The position numbers and the translations under genes are program-made. A DNA stretch of 64,000 bases, taken from assembly GCA_964613795.1 (NCBI GenBank), contig CAZTJR010000012.1, positions 31,323-95,322 on the forward strand, given 5' to 3'. This DNA is from Chromatocurvus sp964613795 (lineage in GTDB: Bacteria; Pseudomonadota; Gammaproteobacteria; Pseudomonadales; Halieaceae). Shown in pieces: positions 48,817-57,577 of this stretch. Under the pieces are notes generated by a model that ran no database searches, was not told where the DNA came from, and was given only the letters and a program-made list of their open reading frames with translations. Position 1 is the stretch's first letter. Each line of letters opens with the position of its first letter.

Positions 48817-51069
48817 ATGACCCGTACCCGCCGACCTCTGCTCAAACTGGGCATCGTTCTCCTGGTCCTCGCCGCTGTTGGCGTGGCGTTTCTCGACGCG
48901 CGCATTACCGGGACCTTCAGCGACAAGATGTGGGCGCTGCCCGCCAAGGTGTATGCACGGCCCCTGGAGTTGTTCCTTGGCGCGCCTCTGCGTCCCGAAG
49001 AGCTGGCCTATGAGCTTGAGCTGCTCGGTTATGCCCCGGCGCGCCAGGCGCTGCAGCCGGGACAGTACGCGCGCGATGGCGCCCGCTTCGCCATTCATGC
49101 GCGCGGCTTTGACTTCCCGGGGGATTCCGAGCCCGCGCGCAGGATTCGCCTGACGATCGCGCAGGACCGCGTTGCAACGCTGGCGGACGAGCGTGCGGCT
49201 ATCGATCTCATGCGCCTCGATCCACTGCAGATCGGCGGTATCTATCCCGGCCATGGCGAGGACCGGATTCTCCTGCGCCTCGAGGAAGTACCGGACACCC
49301 TGATTGGTGGTCTGCTGGCGGTGGAGGATCGACGGTTTTTCCGGCACTGGGGGTTTTCTCCATTCGGCATGGCGCGGGCGCTGGTGAGCAACCTGCGCTC
49401 CGGGCGCGTGGTGGCGGGTGGCAGCACGATCACCCAGCAGCTGGTCAAGAACTACTACCTGACGCCCGAGCGCACCATAAGCCGCAAGCTCACCGAGCTG
49501 GTCATGGCAGTGCTCCTTGAGCTGCACTATGACAAGGAGGCCATTCTCGAGAGCTACCTTAACGAGGTCTATCTGGGGCAGGAGGGGCCGCGCGCCATCC
49601 ACGGTTTCGCGCTGGCGGCGCAGCATTACTTCCAGATGCCGCTCGAGCAGCTGGGCCTCCATCAGCAGGCTCTTCTCGTGGGCATGATCAAGGGCCCGTC
49701 CCTGTACAACCCTCTGCGCCATCCACAGCGTGCCACCGAGCGACGCAACCTGGTGCTTGACGAGATGGTCGAGGCGGGGGTGATCCCCCGCGAGGCGGGC
49801 ATGGTGGCGCGTGCCATGCCGCTCGGCGTCAGCCGGCGCGAACGTGTCCGGGACGCCTTTCCGGCCTTTCTCGACCTGGTGCGACGCCAGCTCGACGAGG
49901 AATATCGGCAGGAGGACCTGACGACGCTGGGTCTCAGTATTTTCACCACCTTCGATCCCCTGCTGCAGCGTCAGCTCGAGCGCAGCTCGCGCCAGGTCAT
50001 GGATGGACTCGGCCTTGACGCTGCGCTGGAGACCGCCAGCGTGGTCACGCGGGTGGACAGTGGTGAGGTCGTCGCGCTGCTCGGCGGCAGGCAGCCGCGC
50101 TATGCCGGCTTCAATCGTGCGCTGGATGCGCGCCGTCCCGCCGGCTCGCTGTTCAAGCCGGCGGTCTACCTGACGGCACTGGCCGAAAGTAGCCGCTATA
50201 CCCTGGCTACACCCCTGGACGATACGCACCTGTCTGTGGCATTGCCCAATGGAACGGTGTGGGAACCCCGCAATTTCGATCGCAAGTACCACGGCGAGGT
50301 GCTCCTGCACCGGGCGCTGGCGCAATCCCACAATGTGGCCACGGCGCGGCTGGGCCTCGACCTGGGCATCGAGCGGGTGGTGTCGACTCTGCGTGAACTC
50401 GGCGTGACGGTCGATCTGCCGTCCGTGCCGGCATTGACCCTCGGGGCGGGTGAGTATTCACCGCTGATCATGGCGCGCATGTACCAGACCATTGCCGCCG
50501 GTGGCTTTCGCATGCCGCTGCGCAGCATCCGCGACATCGTCGATGCACGCGGCGAGCCGCTGCGCCGCTACCCGCTCGCCTTCGACCGCACCCTGGACCT
50601 GCGGGTCGTCCATCTGCTGCACTACGCGCTGCGTGGTGTTGTCCGCGAGGGCACGGGTCGAGGTGTCTACGCGCAGCTGCCGCAGGATTTCGATGTCGCT
50701 GGCAAGACGGGCACTACCAATGACAATCGCGACTCCTGGTTTGCCGGCTTTTCGGGAGACCTCCTGGCGGTGACCTGGATCGGTCGCGACGACAACGGCA
50801 GTACCGGCCTGACGGGCAGCAACGGCGCCCTGCGGGTCTGGGCCGACTTCATGGCGGCTTCGGCACGACGACCGCTGGCCTACCGCATGCCGGACGGTAT
50901 CCGCCTGCACTGGGTGGACGCGCAAAGCGGGCTGTTGTCTGCCGAGGGCTGTCCCGGCGCGCGCCTGCTGCCGTTCATCGAGGGCAGCGAGCCGGTACAG
51001 AAAAGCCCCTGCACTGGATCCTCGAGTCCGGTGCGGGACTGGTTCCAGAAACTCTTTGGAGAAGGCTGA
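48817..51069 (+). CDS. mrcB: Penicillin-binding protein 1B
   Basis: This 750-aa bifunctional peptidoglycan synthase has a short cytoplasmic end, a membrane anchor (LGIVLLVLAAVGVAFLDA) and a UB2H domain. The GT51 glycosyltransferase shows LAVEDRRFFRHWGFSPFG and GGSTITQQLVKNYYL. The transpeptidase has SxxK in AGSLFKPAVYL, SHN, and KTGTTNDNRDSWFAGFSG. The ATG at 48817 fits the family, and an earlier in-frame start adds 18 unlikely residues. The next gene overlaps its stop and encodes its probable lipoprotein partner. Confidence 0.97.
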   Translation: MTRTRRPLLKLGIVLLVLAAVGVAFLDARITGTFSDKMWALPAKVYARPLELFLGAPLRPEELAYELELLGYAPARQALQPGQYARDGARFAIHARGFDFPGDSEPARRIRLTIAQDRVATLADERAAIDLMRLDPLQIGGIYPGHGEDRILLRLEEVPDTLIGGLLAVEDRRFFRHWGFSPFGMARALVSNLRSGRVVAGGSTITQQLVKNYYLTPERTISRKLTELVMAVLLELHYDKEAILESYLNEVYLGQEGPRAIHGFALAAQHYFQMPLEQLGLHQQALLVGMIKGPSLYNPLRHPQRATERRNLVLDEMVEAGVIPREAGMVARAMPLGVSRRERVRDAFPAFLDLVRRQLDEEYRQEDLTTLGLSIFTTFDPLLQRQLERSSRQVMDGLGLDAALETASVVTRVDSGEVVALLGGRQPRYAGFNRALDARRPAGSLFKPAVYLTALAESSRYTLATPLDDTHLSVALPNGTVWEPRNFDRKYHGEVLLHRALAQSHNVATARLGLDLGIERVVSTLRELGVTVDLPSVPALTLGAGEYSPLIMARMYQTIAAGGFRMPLRSIRDIVDARGEPLRRYPLAFDRTLDLRVVHLLHYALRGVVREGTGRGVYAQLPQDFDVAGKTGTTNDNRDSWFAGFSGDLLAVTWIGRDDNGSTGLTGSNGALRVWADFMAASARRPLAYRMPDGIRLHWVDAQSGLLSAEGCPGARLLPFIEGSEPVQKSPCTGSSSPVRDWFQKLFGEG

Positions 51070-51557
51070 TGCTTGATTGTCAGTACCTGTCCGCTGCGCA
51101 GCGGACTGCGGCGCTGCTGATCGTCGCCTGTCTCGCCGCTTGTTCGGGGCTCGGCGAGCAGCGCGAGTCTCCCGCCGGGATCAGCACGCCCGGCGGTGAG
51201 GTCCTGGGTTCAAAGCAGCCCGATTCCTCTGCCGGGGAGGCCACGCCGCGACCCGCGGCACCGCCGCGGCTGGATCCCGCGGAAGGGAGTGCCCGCAACA
51301 CCTTGCTGGCGTCGGCGGTACAGGCCCGGACCGCAGGAGACAGTGCGGGCGCCATCGCCCTGCTCGAGCGTGCACAGCGCATCGACCCGGATAATGCGGA
51401 ACTCTACCTGGAACTGGCCCGCACGCACCTCGATGCGGGTAATGCCGCCCAGGCCAGGGCGACGGCGGAGCGAGGCTTGCTTTACTGCCGGCGTGAAGAG
51501 TGTGCGGCGCTGCGTGCGCTGATCGAACGGGCTATTAGAGCGCCGGCTCGCACCTGA
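51069..51557 (+). CDS. LpoP-like TPR lipoprotein, probable PBP1B activator
   Basis: This 162-aa lipoprotein has lipobox LAAC near residue 25, a proline/serine-rich linker, and TPR repeats (AGAIALLERAQRIDPDNAEL, then ARTHLDAGNAAQARATAERG). The ATG overlaps the mrcB stop (TGATG), so the two are coupled. In Pseudomonas the TPR lipoprotein LpoP, encoded next to the PBP1B gene, activates that synthase from the outer membrane. The same job is inferred here. The 3' end overlaps the convergent ABC gene by 23 bp. Confidence 0.85.
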   Translation: MLDCQYLSAAQRTAALLIVACLAACSGLGEQRESPAGISTPGGEVLGSKQPDSSAGEATPRPAAPPRLDPAEGSARNTLLASAVQARTAGDSAGAIALLERAQRIDPDNAELYLELARTHLDAGNAAQARATAERGLLYCRREECAALRALIERAIRAPART

Positions 51558-53019
51558 CGGTGAAACCGGGCTCTGCCGGGACGAAGTGCAGGTACTGGTT
51601 GATGCAGGCCGGCAACGCCCCCGGCGAATGACTGACGAACAGCAGCTGGGTGTCAGATGCTGCGACGATGTGCTCGAGCGCTCGCAGAAACAGGCGCCGA
51701 TGGACGCCATCCAGCCCCAGCGTCGGTTCATCCAGTACCAGGATGCGCGGCGATTTCACCATCGCGCGAGCCAGCAGGACCATGCGCTGCATGCCGAAGG
51801 ACAGCGCATCGAAGGGTTCCGGCGCCAGGGGCGTCAGACCCAGCGCCGCCAGCCAGGCCAGGGCGTGCTCGCGCTGACGGTCGCTCCAGTCATCAAAGAG
51901 GCCCACCGAGTCGAAGAAGCCCGATGTGACCACCTCGATCACGCGCATGCCGCGACTGAAGGTGAGCTGCAGCTGCGTATCCACCTGCCCGAACTGCTGT
52001 TTGATATCCCAGACGCTCTCTCCGCTGCCGCGCTGCCGGCCGAAAAGAGAGACGTCCTGGCCGTAGGCCTTGTGATTGTCACCGGTGATCAGGCCCAGAA
52101 GCGTGGTCTTGCCGCATCCGTTGGGGCCGGCTACGCAGCAGTGGTCACCGACGGCGAAGGTCCAGTTGACGTCGTGCAGGATGCGCGCATTACCGTAGCT
52201 GACGCCGACCCCGCGCAGCCTGATGAGGTCGCTGTCGGCGTCCGGAGTGGTGCTGCGCTTCGCCAAGGGTGGCAGTGCGCGCAGCGGAGCCGTCGCCGGC
52301 TGCATGATCTGTCGCACTGCCGGGTCATCAAGTAGTGTCGTGCGCGCACCGGCGGCGACTATGCGGCCGCGATCGAGCACCAGAACATGGCTGCAGTGTT
52401 GCGGAATATCATCCATCTCACGCGCCAGCAGCAGCACGGGTTGATCAGTTTGCAGCAGTTGTTCCAGGGCTGCTGCCAGTATGTCCCGGCTGCTCGCGTC
52501 GAGGCCATCCAGGGGGCTGTCCAGAATCAGCAGCCCGGGATGCGAGAGTATGGCGCTCGCCAGCAGTGCCTTGCGCATCTGTCCCGTGCTGATGTAGCGC
52601 AGCCCGCGGTTGAGGAATGGGGCCATCTCGAGTCGCTGTATCCAGGCATCGCATGCTGCGGTATCCGCCGGGTGTGGCAGCAGGTCGGCGACGGTTGTGC
52701 CGCGATCAGTCGCGTCGGAGTTGAATTCCGAGACGTCAAGCTTGCGCTCACGCGCTATCAGCGATCGCGCACGTTCAAAGCCCACGTAGGCGGTGCCCTG
52801 GGTGGACAGGGCGTCCGATCGATCGCAGTGGCCGGAGAAATGCGCCTGCTCGCCGCTGATGATCGACGCGAGGACGGTCTTGCCGGCGCCATTGGGTCCA
52901 AGCACCGCCCATTGTTCACCCGGGTTGACGCGCCAGCGCAGGCCGCGCAGCACCGGGCGAGCCCGGTAGGTGAGTGAGACATTGCGCAGCTCGAAGAGGG
53001 GTGATTCGGTCGATGTCAT
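51535..53019 (-). CDS. modF: Tandem ABC ATPase of the ModF/PhrA type
   Basis: This 494-aa soluble protein has two ABC domains. The first has Walker A VLGPNGAGKTVLAS and signature STGQMRKALLAS. The second has Walker A VAGPNGCGKTTLLG, a degenerate signature LSFGMQRMVLLARAM and Walker B ILVLDEPTLGLDG. This double arrangement without membrane domain matches ModF, annotated as a molybdate ABC component or photorepair protein PhrA. Its actual role is unresolved. No mod transporter genes are nearby. Confidence 0.85.
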   Translation of the reverse strand: MTSTESPLFELRNVSLTYRARPVLRGLRWRVNPGEQWAVLGPNGAGKTVLASIISGEQAHFSGHCDRSDALSTQGTAYVGFERARSLIARERKLDVSEFNSDATDRGTTVADLLPHPADTAACDAWIQRLEMAPFLNRGLRYISTGQMRKALLASAILSHPGLLILDSPLDGLDASSRDILAAALEQLLQTDQPVLLLAREMDDIPQHCSHVLVLDRGRIVAAGARTTLLDDPAVRQIMQPATAPLRALPPLAKRSTTPDADSDLIRLRGVGVSYGNARILHDVNWTFAVGDHCCVAGPNGCGKTTLLGLITGDNHKAYGQDVSLFGRQRGSGESVWDIKQQFGQVDTQLQLTFSRGMRVIEVVTSGFFDSVGLFDDWSDRQREHALAWLAALGLTPLAPEPFDALSFGMQRMVLLARAMVKSPRILVLDEPTLGLDGVHRRLFLRALEHIVAASDTQLLFVSHSPGALPACINQYLHFVPAEPGFTVRCEPAL

Positions 53020-53172
53020 CGGATGCCTGCGGGTCTGTGACTGTCCTGCTGTCGGGCCGGGTACACGCCCCGTTCTCCCGTAGAACGGCTGATTGTACCC
53101 GCTTACCGCGCCGCGGCGGCGCGTCGGCTTGCAAGCGCCGGCCCTGGCTGGCTTAATCGGGGTTCAGTTGCC

Positions 53173-53805
53173 TTGAATCACTGCGTGTCTGTCGCCCTCC
53201 TCCAGCTTGCCGAAGATCGCCTGGCCCGTCACCGCGCCCGCCGCCAGTGGCTGCGCCCGGTAATGCAGCGCGCCGCTGTGGCGGTCATTCTCAAGGTGTT
53301 CGAGGGGGAACTGCATGTGCTGATGATTCGCCGCGCCGAGCGCGAGGGCGATCCCTGGTCCGGTCAGATGGCGTTTCCCGGCGGCCGGCTGGAACGCGAG
53401 GACGCCAACGGCTTTGCCTGCGCCTGTCGGGAAACCGAGGAGGAGATCGGTTTCCATCTTGGGTCAGAGGATGCCTGCCTTGGCCGCCTGTCGGAACTCA
53501 ATGCCCGCGCGCGGCGGCTGACGCGGGGACTGGCCATCACGCCGTTTGTTTTCCGGGTGGATCGGGATGTGCTGGTGGCGCCCAATCACGAGGTGGCAGA
53601 GGTCGTCTGGGTGCCGCTGGAGTTTCTGCTGGACCCGGATAATCGCAGCAGCATGCGCTGGAAGCGTGGCCGCATGACGCTCGATATGCCCTGCTATGTT
53701 TTCGGGGGAAGGCGTATATGGGGCCTGTCGCTTAAAATGCTGGATGAGCTGATGGACCTGATCGAGGGGCAGAATCCGCAGCGGCCCGACTGGCGGCGCT
53801 ACTGA
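53173..53805 (+). CDS. Nudix CoA pyrophosphatase (NudL type)
   Basis: This ~210-aa hydrolase has the NudL/UPF0035 motif VLMIRRAEREGDPWSGQMAF and a Nudix box GGRLEREDANGFACACRETE followed by EEIG, with the spacing typical of this branch. It cleaves CoA and related nucleotides and keeps their pools clean. The start is uncertain: TTG 53173 or GTG 53185, neither with a good Shine-Dalgarno. It is divergent from modF across 153 bp. Confidence 0.87.
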   Translation: MNHCVSVALLQLAEDRLARHRARRQWLRPVMQRAAVAVILKVFEGELHVLMIRRAEREGDPWSGQMAFPGGRLEREDANGFACACRETEEEIGFHLGSEDACLGRLSELNARARRLTRGLAITPFVFRVDRDVLVAPNHEVAEVVWVPLEFLLDPDNRSSMRWKRGRMTLDMPCYVFGGRRIWGLSLKMLDELMDLIEGQNPQRPDWRRY

Positions 53806-53872
53806 GCGCTTTGTTCGCCCAAGGGGTGTTTACGCCTGGCGACCTGATTGCCAACGGGCCCTCCCGAGGCAC

Positions 53873-54544
53873 TCACCGTTTTATGGAGCGCAGGAACTCC
53901 TTGGTATCCAGTATCAGTTCTTTCACTGCCGGATCTTCCTTGCTCGCCTCAAGCACGGCGTCATCGCCGATCCTGCCATTCACGTGCGCCTCCACCAGAT
54001 CCAGCAGCACCGGCGTCATCTCCGGCTCGCGGGCCCAGCGCGGCGATGCCACCAGCGCGCCGCTGACCATGTTTCCGCTTAGTTTGAGCCAGTAGCCACC
54101 GCAACTCGAGAGAATATAATCGCCCTCGCGGCCGTAGCTGATGTCGGGTGTGCCCGGATCAAATCCATCGTCCGGAACGCTGTCAATGCGCTGTAGCGCC
54201 ATGACCCAGGTGCTGCCCACGGGGAATAGCTCTCGCTCTGGGCGGCAGTAGTCTCTGGCCTGCAGCCATACCCGTGCCTCCTCCAGATAGTCGGGTCCGC
54301 GCAACACGCGCGAAATATCGATATCGATCGAGTTGCCGCGCGCAGCGCTCACTTCCCCGGTCAGCACCAGATCTGCGTCTGGATGCACATCCACAAAGGA
54401 TCCGCGCCACAGGCAGCCGCATTCCGCATAAGAAGGGGGCGCGTAGAGTGCCAGCAGAAAGGCGGTGGTCACTGCGGCACCGCCAAAGGCAGCAGCGCCG
54501 CCACCAAGCCAGCGTCTGATCGCGTTGCATGCTCTCGAGGTCAT
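53873..54544 (-). CDS. Exported protein of unknown function, possible NTR/TIMP-like fold
   Basis: This ~223-aa protein has an N-terminal signal (ATG 54544; ATGs at 54559 and 54571 are alternatives) with hydrophobic AAAFGGAAVTTAFLLALYA ending before ECGC. The mature part begins with a CxC and has DADLVLTGEVSAARG followed by a beta-rich domain with cysteines near DYCRPER and SSCGGYW. A CxC start plus an ADxVxxGxV strand resembles NTR/TIMP-like domains, so disulfide-stabilised folding is likely. I do not know its function. It lies downstream of hemB on the same strand. Confidence 0.65.
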   Translation of the reverse strand: MTSRACNAIRRWLGGGAAAFGGAAVTTAFLLALYAPPSYAECGCLWRGSFVDVHPDADLVLTGEVSAARGNSIDIDISRVLRGPDYLEEARVWLQARDYCRPERELFPVGSTWVMALQRIDSVPDDGFDPGTPDISYGREGDYILSSCGGYWLKLSGNMVSGALVASPRWAREPEMTPVLLDLVEAHVNGRIGDDAVLEASKEDPAVKELILDTKEFLRSIKR

Positions 54545-54584
54545 CCTGACGTGCTGCATCTTTGTCCACATGACCGCAGCGCCG

Positions 54585-55595
54585 TCAGCCCTGAAGCAGG
54601 CGGGCGGCCGCCAGGGCAAAGTAGGTGAGTATGCCGTCACAGCCGGCGCGCTTGAAGGACAGCAGGGATTCCAGCATCACCGGGTCGCGCTGCAACCAGC
54701 CGCGTTCGAATGCTGCTTCATGCATCGCGTATTCGCCGCTGACCTGATAGGCAAAGGTGGGCGCCTGGAGCTCCTGCTTCACCCGCTGCACGATGTCGAG
54801 GTAGGGCATGCCGGGCTTGACCATGATCATGTCGGCGCCCTCGGCGAGATCCATCGCGCACTCGTGCAGGGCCTCGTTGCTGTTGGCAGGGTCCATCTGG
54901 TAGCTGGCCTTGTTGCCGCCCTTGATGTTCCCGGACGAGCCCACGGCGTCCCGGAACGGGCCGTAATAGCTGGAGGCGTACTTTGCGGCATAGGCCATGA
55001 TCAATGTGTTGTAGTGGCCCGCGGCTTCCAGTGTCTCGCGGATGGCGCCGATTCTGCCGTCCATCATGTCCGAGGGCGCCACGATATCGGCGCCCGCCGC
55101 CGCGTGGGAGAGCCCCTGCTTCACCAGCACCTCGGTAGTGACGTCATTCAGCACGTAGCCGGTGTCATCGATAATGCCGTCCTGCCCGTGGGTCGTGTAG
55201 GGGTCGAGAGCAACGTCGGTCATGATGCCCAGTTCGGGCAGTGCGGCCTTGAGTTCGGCAACGGCGCGCTGCACCAGTCCGTCCTGGCTGTAGGCTTCTT
55301 CCGCGTGCAGGCTCTTGCGCTCGGCCGGCACCACGGGGAACAGGGCGAGAGCGGGAATACCCAGCCCGTATGCCTCGCGCGCCAGCTCGACCAGCAGGTC
55401 GACACTGAGACGCTCTACGCCGGGCATAGAGGGCACCGCTTCGCGCTGTCCGCTGCCTTCGAGCACAAAGACCGGGAGAATGAAGTCCGCGGGTGACAGG
55501 TGGCTTTCGCGCACCAGATCGCGGGCAAATGCACTGGCGCGTAGCCGGCGCATCCGGGTGAGGGGGAAGGCGCCTCGCTGTGAACTGAAACTCAT
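54585..55595 (-). CDS. hemB: Delta-aminolevulinic acid dehydratase (porphobilinogen synthase)
   Basis: This 336-aa enzyme joins two ALA molecules to porphobilinogen. Catalytic lysines lie in YAAKYASSYYGPFR and MIMVKPGMPYLD. The metal region reads VALDPYTTHGQDGIID, with aspartates in place of the zinc cysteines, so it is the magnesium/potassium-dependent Pseudomonas type. It sits 11 bp after hemL, forming a hemL-hemB pair that also adjoins hemJ. Confidence 0.97.
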   Translation of the reverse strand: MSFSSQRGAFPLTRMRRLRASAFARDLVRESHLSPADFILPVFVLEGSGQREAVPSMPGVERLSVDLLVELAREAYGLGIPALALFPVVPAERKSLHAEEAYSQDGLVQRAVAELKAALPELGIMTDVALDPYTTHGQDGIIDDTGYVLNDVTTEVLVKQGLSHAAAGADIVAPSDMMDGRIGAIRETLEAAGHYNTLIMAYAAKYASSYYGPFRDAVGSSGNIKGGNKASYQMDPANSNEALHECAMDLAEGADMIMVKPGMPYLDIVQRVKQELQAPTFAYQVSGEYAMHEAAFERGWLQRDPVMLESLLSFKRAGCDGILTYFALAAARLLQG

Positions 55596-55606
55596 TCCTG
55601 CCTCCT

Positions 55607-56887
55607 TTACAGGGCCGCGAAGGCCGTGCGGGCCGCCGCGACCGTTTCCTCGATATCCGCATCCGTGTGCGAAGCCGACATGAAGCCAGCCTCATAGGAT
55701 GCCGGTGCCAGGTACACACCAAGGTCGAGCATTTTGTGGAAGAAGCGGCCGAATGCCTGAGTATCGCAGGCCATGACATCGGCATAGTTTTCCACGCGTG
55801 GCTTATCGGTGAAAAAGCCGCCAAACATGCTGCCGGTGTGATTCGTGGTGAAGGGCACGCCCGCTCCATCCGCCGCCGCCTGCATGCCCTCGCAGAGCTC
55901 GCGGGTATGGTTGAACAGCGGCTCATAGAAGCCCGGCTGGGAGATGATATCCATGGTGGCCAGACCCGCGGCCATGGCGATCGGGTTGCCCGACAGCGTG
56001 CCCGCCTGGTAGACCGGGCCGAGCGGTGCGATGTGCTCCATGATCTCGCGCTTGCCGCCGAAGGCGCCGACAGGCATGCCGCCGCCAACGATCTTGCCAA
56101 GCGTGGTGAGGTCGGCCTCAATGCCGTAGTGGCCCTGGGCGCCGTGGGTGCCGAAGCGGAAGCCGGTCATGACTTCGTCAAGGATGAACACCGCCCCGGA
56201 TTCATTGCACACGTCGCGCATCGCCGTGAGGAACTCGGGGGTCGGCAGCACGCAGTTCATATTGCCCGTGACCGGCTCAACGATCAGGCAGGCAATACGA
56301 TCGCCGTGCTCCGCGAAGGCCGCGCGCAGGCCCTCGACGTCGTTGTACGTCAACGTCATGGTGTGCTCGGCAAGGCAGGCGGGCACGCCCGGCGAACTGG
56401 GAACGCCCATCGTCAGGGCGCCGGAGCCGGCCTTGATCAACAGCGAGTCGGAGTGGCCGTGGTAGCAGCCTTCAAATTTCACGATGACGTCGCGCCCGGT
56501 ATAGCCGCGAGCCAGGCGGATGGCGCTCATGGTGGCCTCGGTGCCGGAGTTCACCATGCGCACCAGGTCCATATTGGGCATGATCTCGCAGAGACGGTCG
56601 GCCAGCTGGATCTCCAGCTCGGTCGGTGCGCCAAAGCTCAGTCCCTTTTCCGCCTGTCTCACCACAGCCTCGCGCACGGCAGGGTGGTTGTGTCCCATGA
56701 TCATCGGCCCCCAGGACAGCACGTAGTCGATGTAGCGCTTGCCGTCGGTATCAAACATATAGGCGCCGTCGGCGTGATCGATAAAGACCGGAGTGCCGCC
56801 CACGGCGCGAAAGGCGCGCACGGGAGAATTGACGCCGCCGGGAATATGGGCGCTGGCGCGCTGGAATAGCTGTTCGGATGAGCTCAT
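55607..56887 (-). CDS. hemL: Glutamate-1-semialdehyde 2,1-aminomutase
   Basis: This 426-aa PLP enzyme makes 5-aminolevulinate. Motifs are HIPGGVNSPVRAFRAVGG, SWGPMIMGHNHPAV, KFEGCYHGHSDSLLIKAGSG and the PLP lysine in TTLGKIVGGGMPVGAFGG. It belongs to the C5 pathway of haem synthesis and precedes hemB on the minus strand. Confidence 0.98.
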   Translation of the reverse strand: MSSSEQLFQRASAHIPGGVNSPVRAFRAVGGTPVFIDHADGAYMFDTDGKRYIDYVLSWGPMIMGHNHPAVREAVVRQAEKGLSFGAPTELEIQLADRLCEIMPNMDLVRMVNSGTEATMSAIRLARGYTGRDVIVKFEGCYHGHSDSLLIKAGSGALTMGVPSSPGVPACLAEHTMTLTYNDVEGLRAAFAEHGDRIACLIVEPVTGNMNCVLPTPEFLTAMRDVCNESGAVFILDEVMTGFRFGTHGAQGHYGIEADLTTLGKIVGGGMPVGAFGGKREIMEHIAPLGPVYQAGTLSGNPIAMAAGLATMDIISQPGFYEPLFNHTRELCEGMQAAADGAGVPFTTNHTGSMFGGFFTDKPRVENYADVMACDTQAFGRFFHKMLDLGVYLAPASYEAGFMSASHTDADIEETVAAARTAFAAL

Positions 56888-56980
56888 GCTGTCCTCAATG
56901 GGTTGGCCGAATGATGCATCAGTGGATGCGCTGTGAGCGTGAATTATGCGGCTTGTGCGGTGCCTTCGCCAACTCGTACG

Positions 56981-57400
56981 CTAAAAGGGCTTGAGCACCG
57001 CGAGGAAGACAATGCCAAACAGAAACAGTACTGGTACCTCGTTGAAGAAGCGGTAGAACACGTGGCTGTGGTGGTCGGTGTCGGCGTTGATGGCTTTGAC
57101 GTAGCGGCCGCACTGAAAATGGTACACCACGAGGAAGGCAACGCCGGCAAGCTTCAGCCACAGCCATCCCGCGTTCAGGTAATACTGCGGCGCCAGGCTG
57201 ATCATGCCTACACCAAAGGCAATGGCGAGCACCATGAAAGGCGTGACAAAGCGGTACAGCTTGCGCGCCATTACAGCCAGCTGCTGGCGGGTATCGCTGT
57301 TCTCGCTGGCGGCGAAATAGACAAAGATCCTGGGCAGGTAGAACAGGCCTGCGAACCAGCAAACGACGAATATAATGTGAAATGCGCGCAGCCAGAGCAT
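56981..57400 (-). CDS. hemJ: Protoporphyrinogen IX oxidase HemJ-like membrane protein
   Basis: This 139-aa protein of the UPF0093/HemJ family has four membrane helices. The first carries the conserved histidine and tryptophan in LRAFHIIFVVCWFAGLFYLP, followed by RIFVYFA. Further helices include LKLAGVAFLVVYHFQCGRYV. HemJ oxidises protoporphyrinogen IX late in haem synthesis. Its place beside hemL and hemB supports the call. It is divergent from argC. Confidence 0.88.
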   Translation of the reverse strand: MLWLRAFHIIFVVCWFAGLFYLPRIFVYFAASENSDTRQQLAVMARKLYRFVTPFMVLAIAFGVGMISLAPQYYLNAGWLWLKLAGVAFLVVYHFQCGRYVKAINADTDHHSHVFYRFFNEVPVLFLFGIVFLAVLKPF

Positions 57401-57577
57401 GCGTAATCTCCCCAGTCCTGTGAAAAAGCGTCTGTCGGGTCCCCGGTGAGATCTGCAGCGCAGCTCAACAGCAGGTCAGAGATTGGATGATACCAGTTCC
57501 CCCTGTAGCATTTGCTTTTATACTGGCGCCGGCATACTGGCTCGGGCCGGTGTCTCTGTCACCAGGAAGGAGGTTTA

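Noticed and set aside
48724..50331. 535-aa minus-strand frame opposite mrcB
   Set aside because: It mirrors PBP1B codons, with His/Gln/Arg-rich composition and no recognisable domain or start signal.
55667..56869. 400-aa plus-strand frame opposite hemL
   Set aside because: Antisense shadow of a clear HemL gene.
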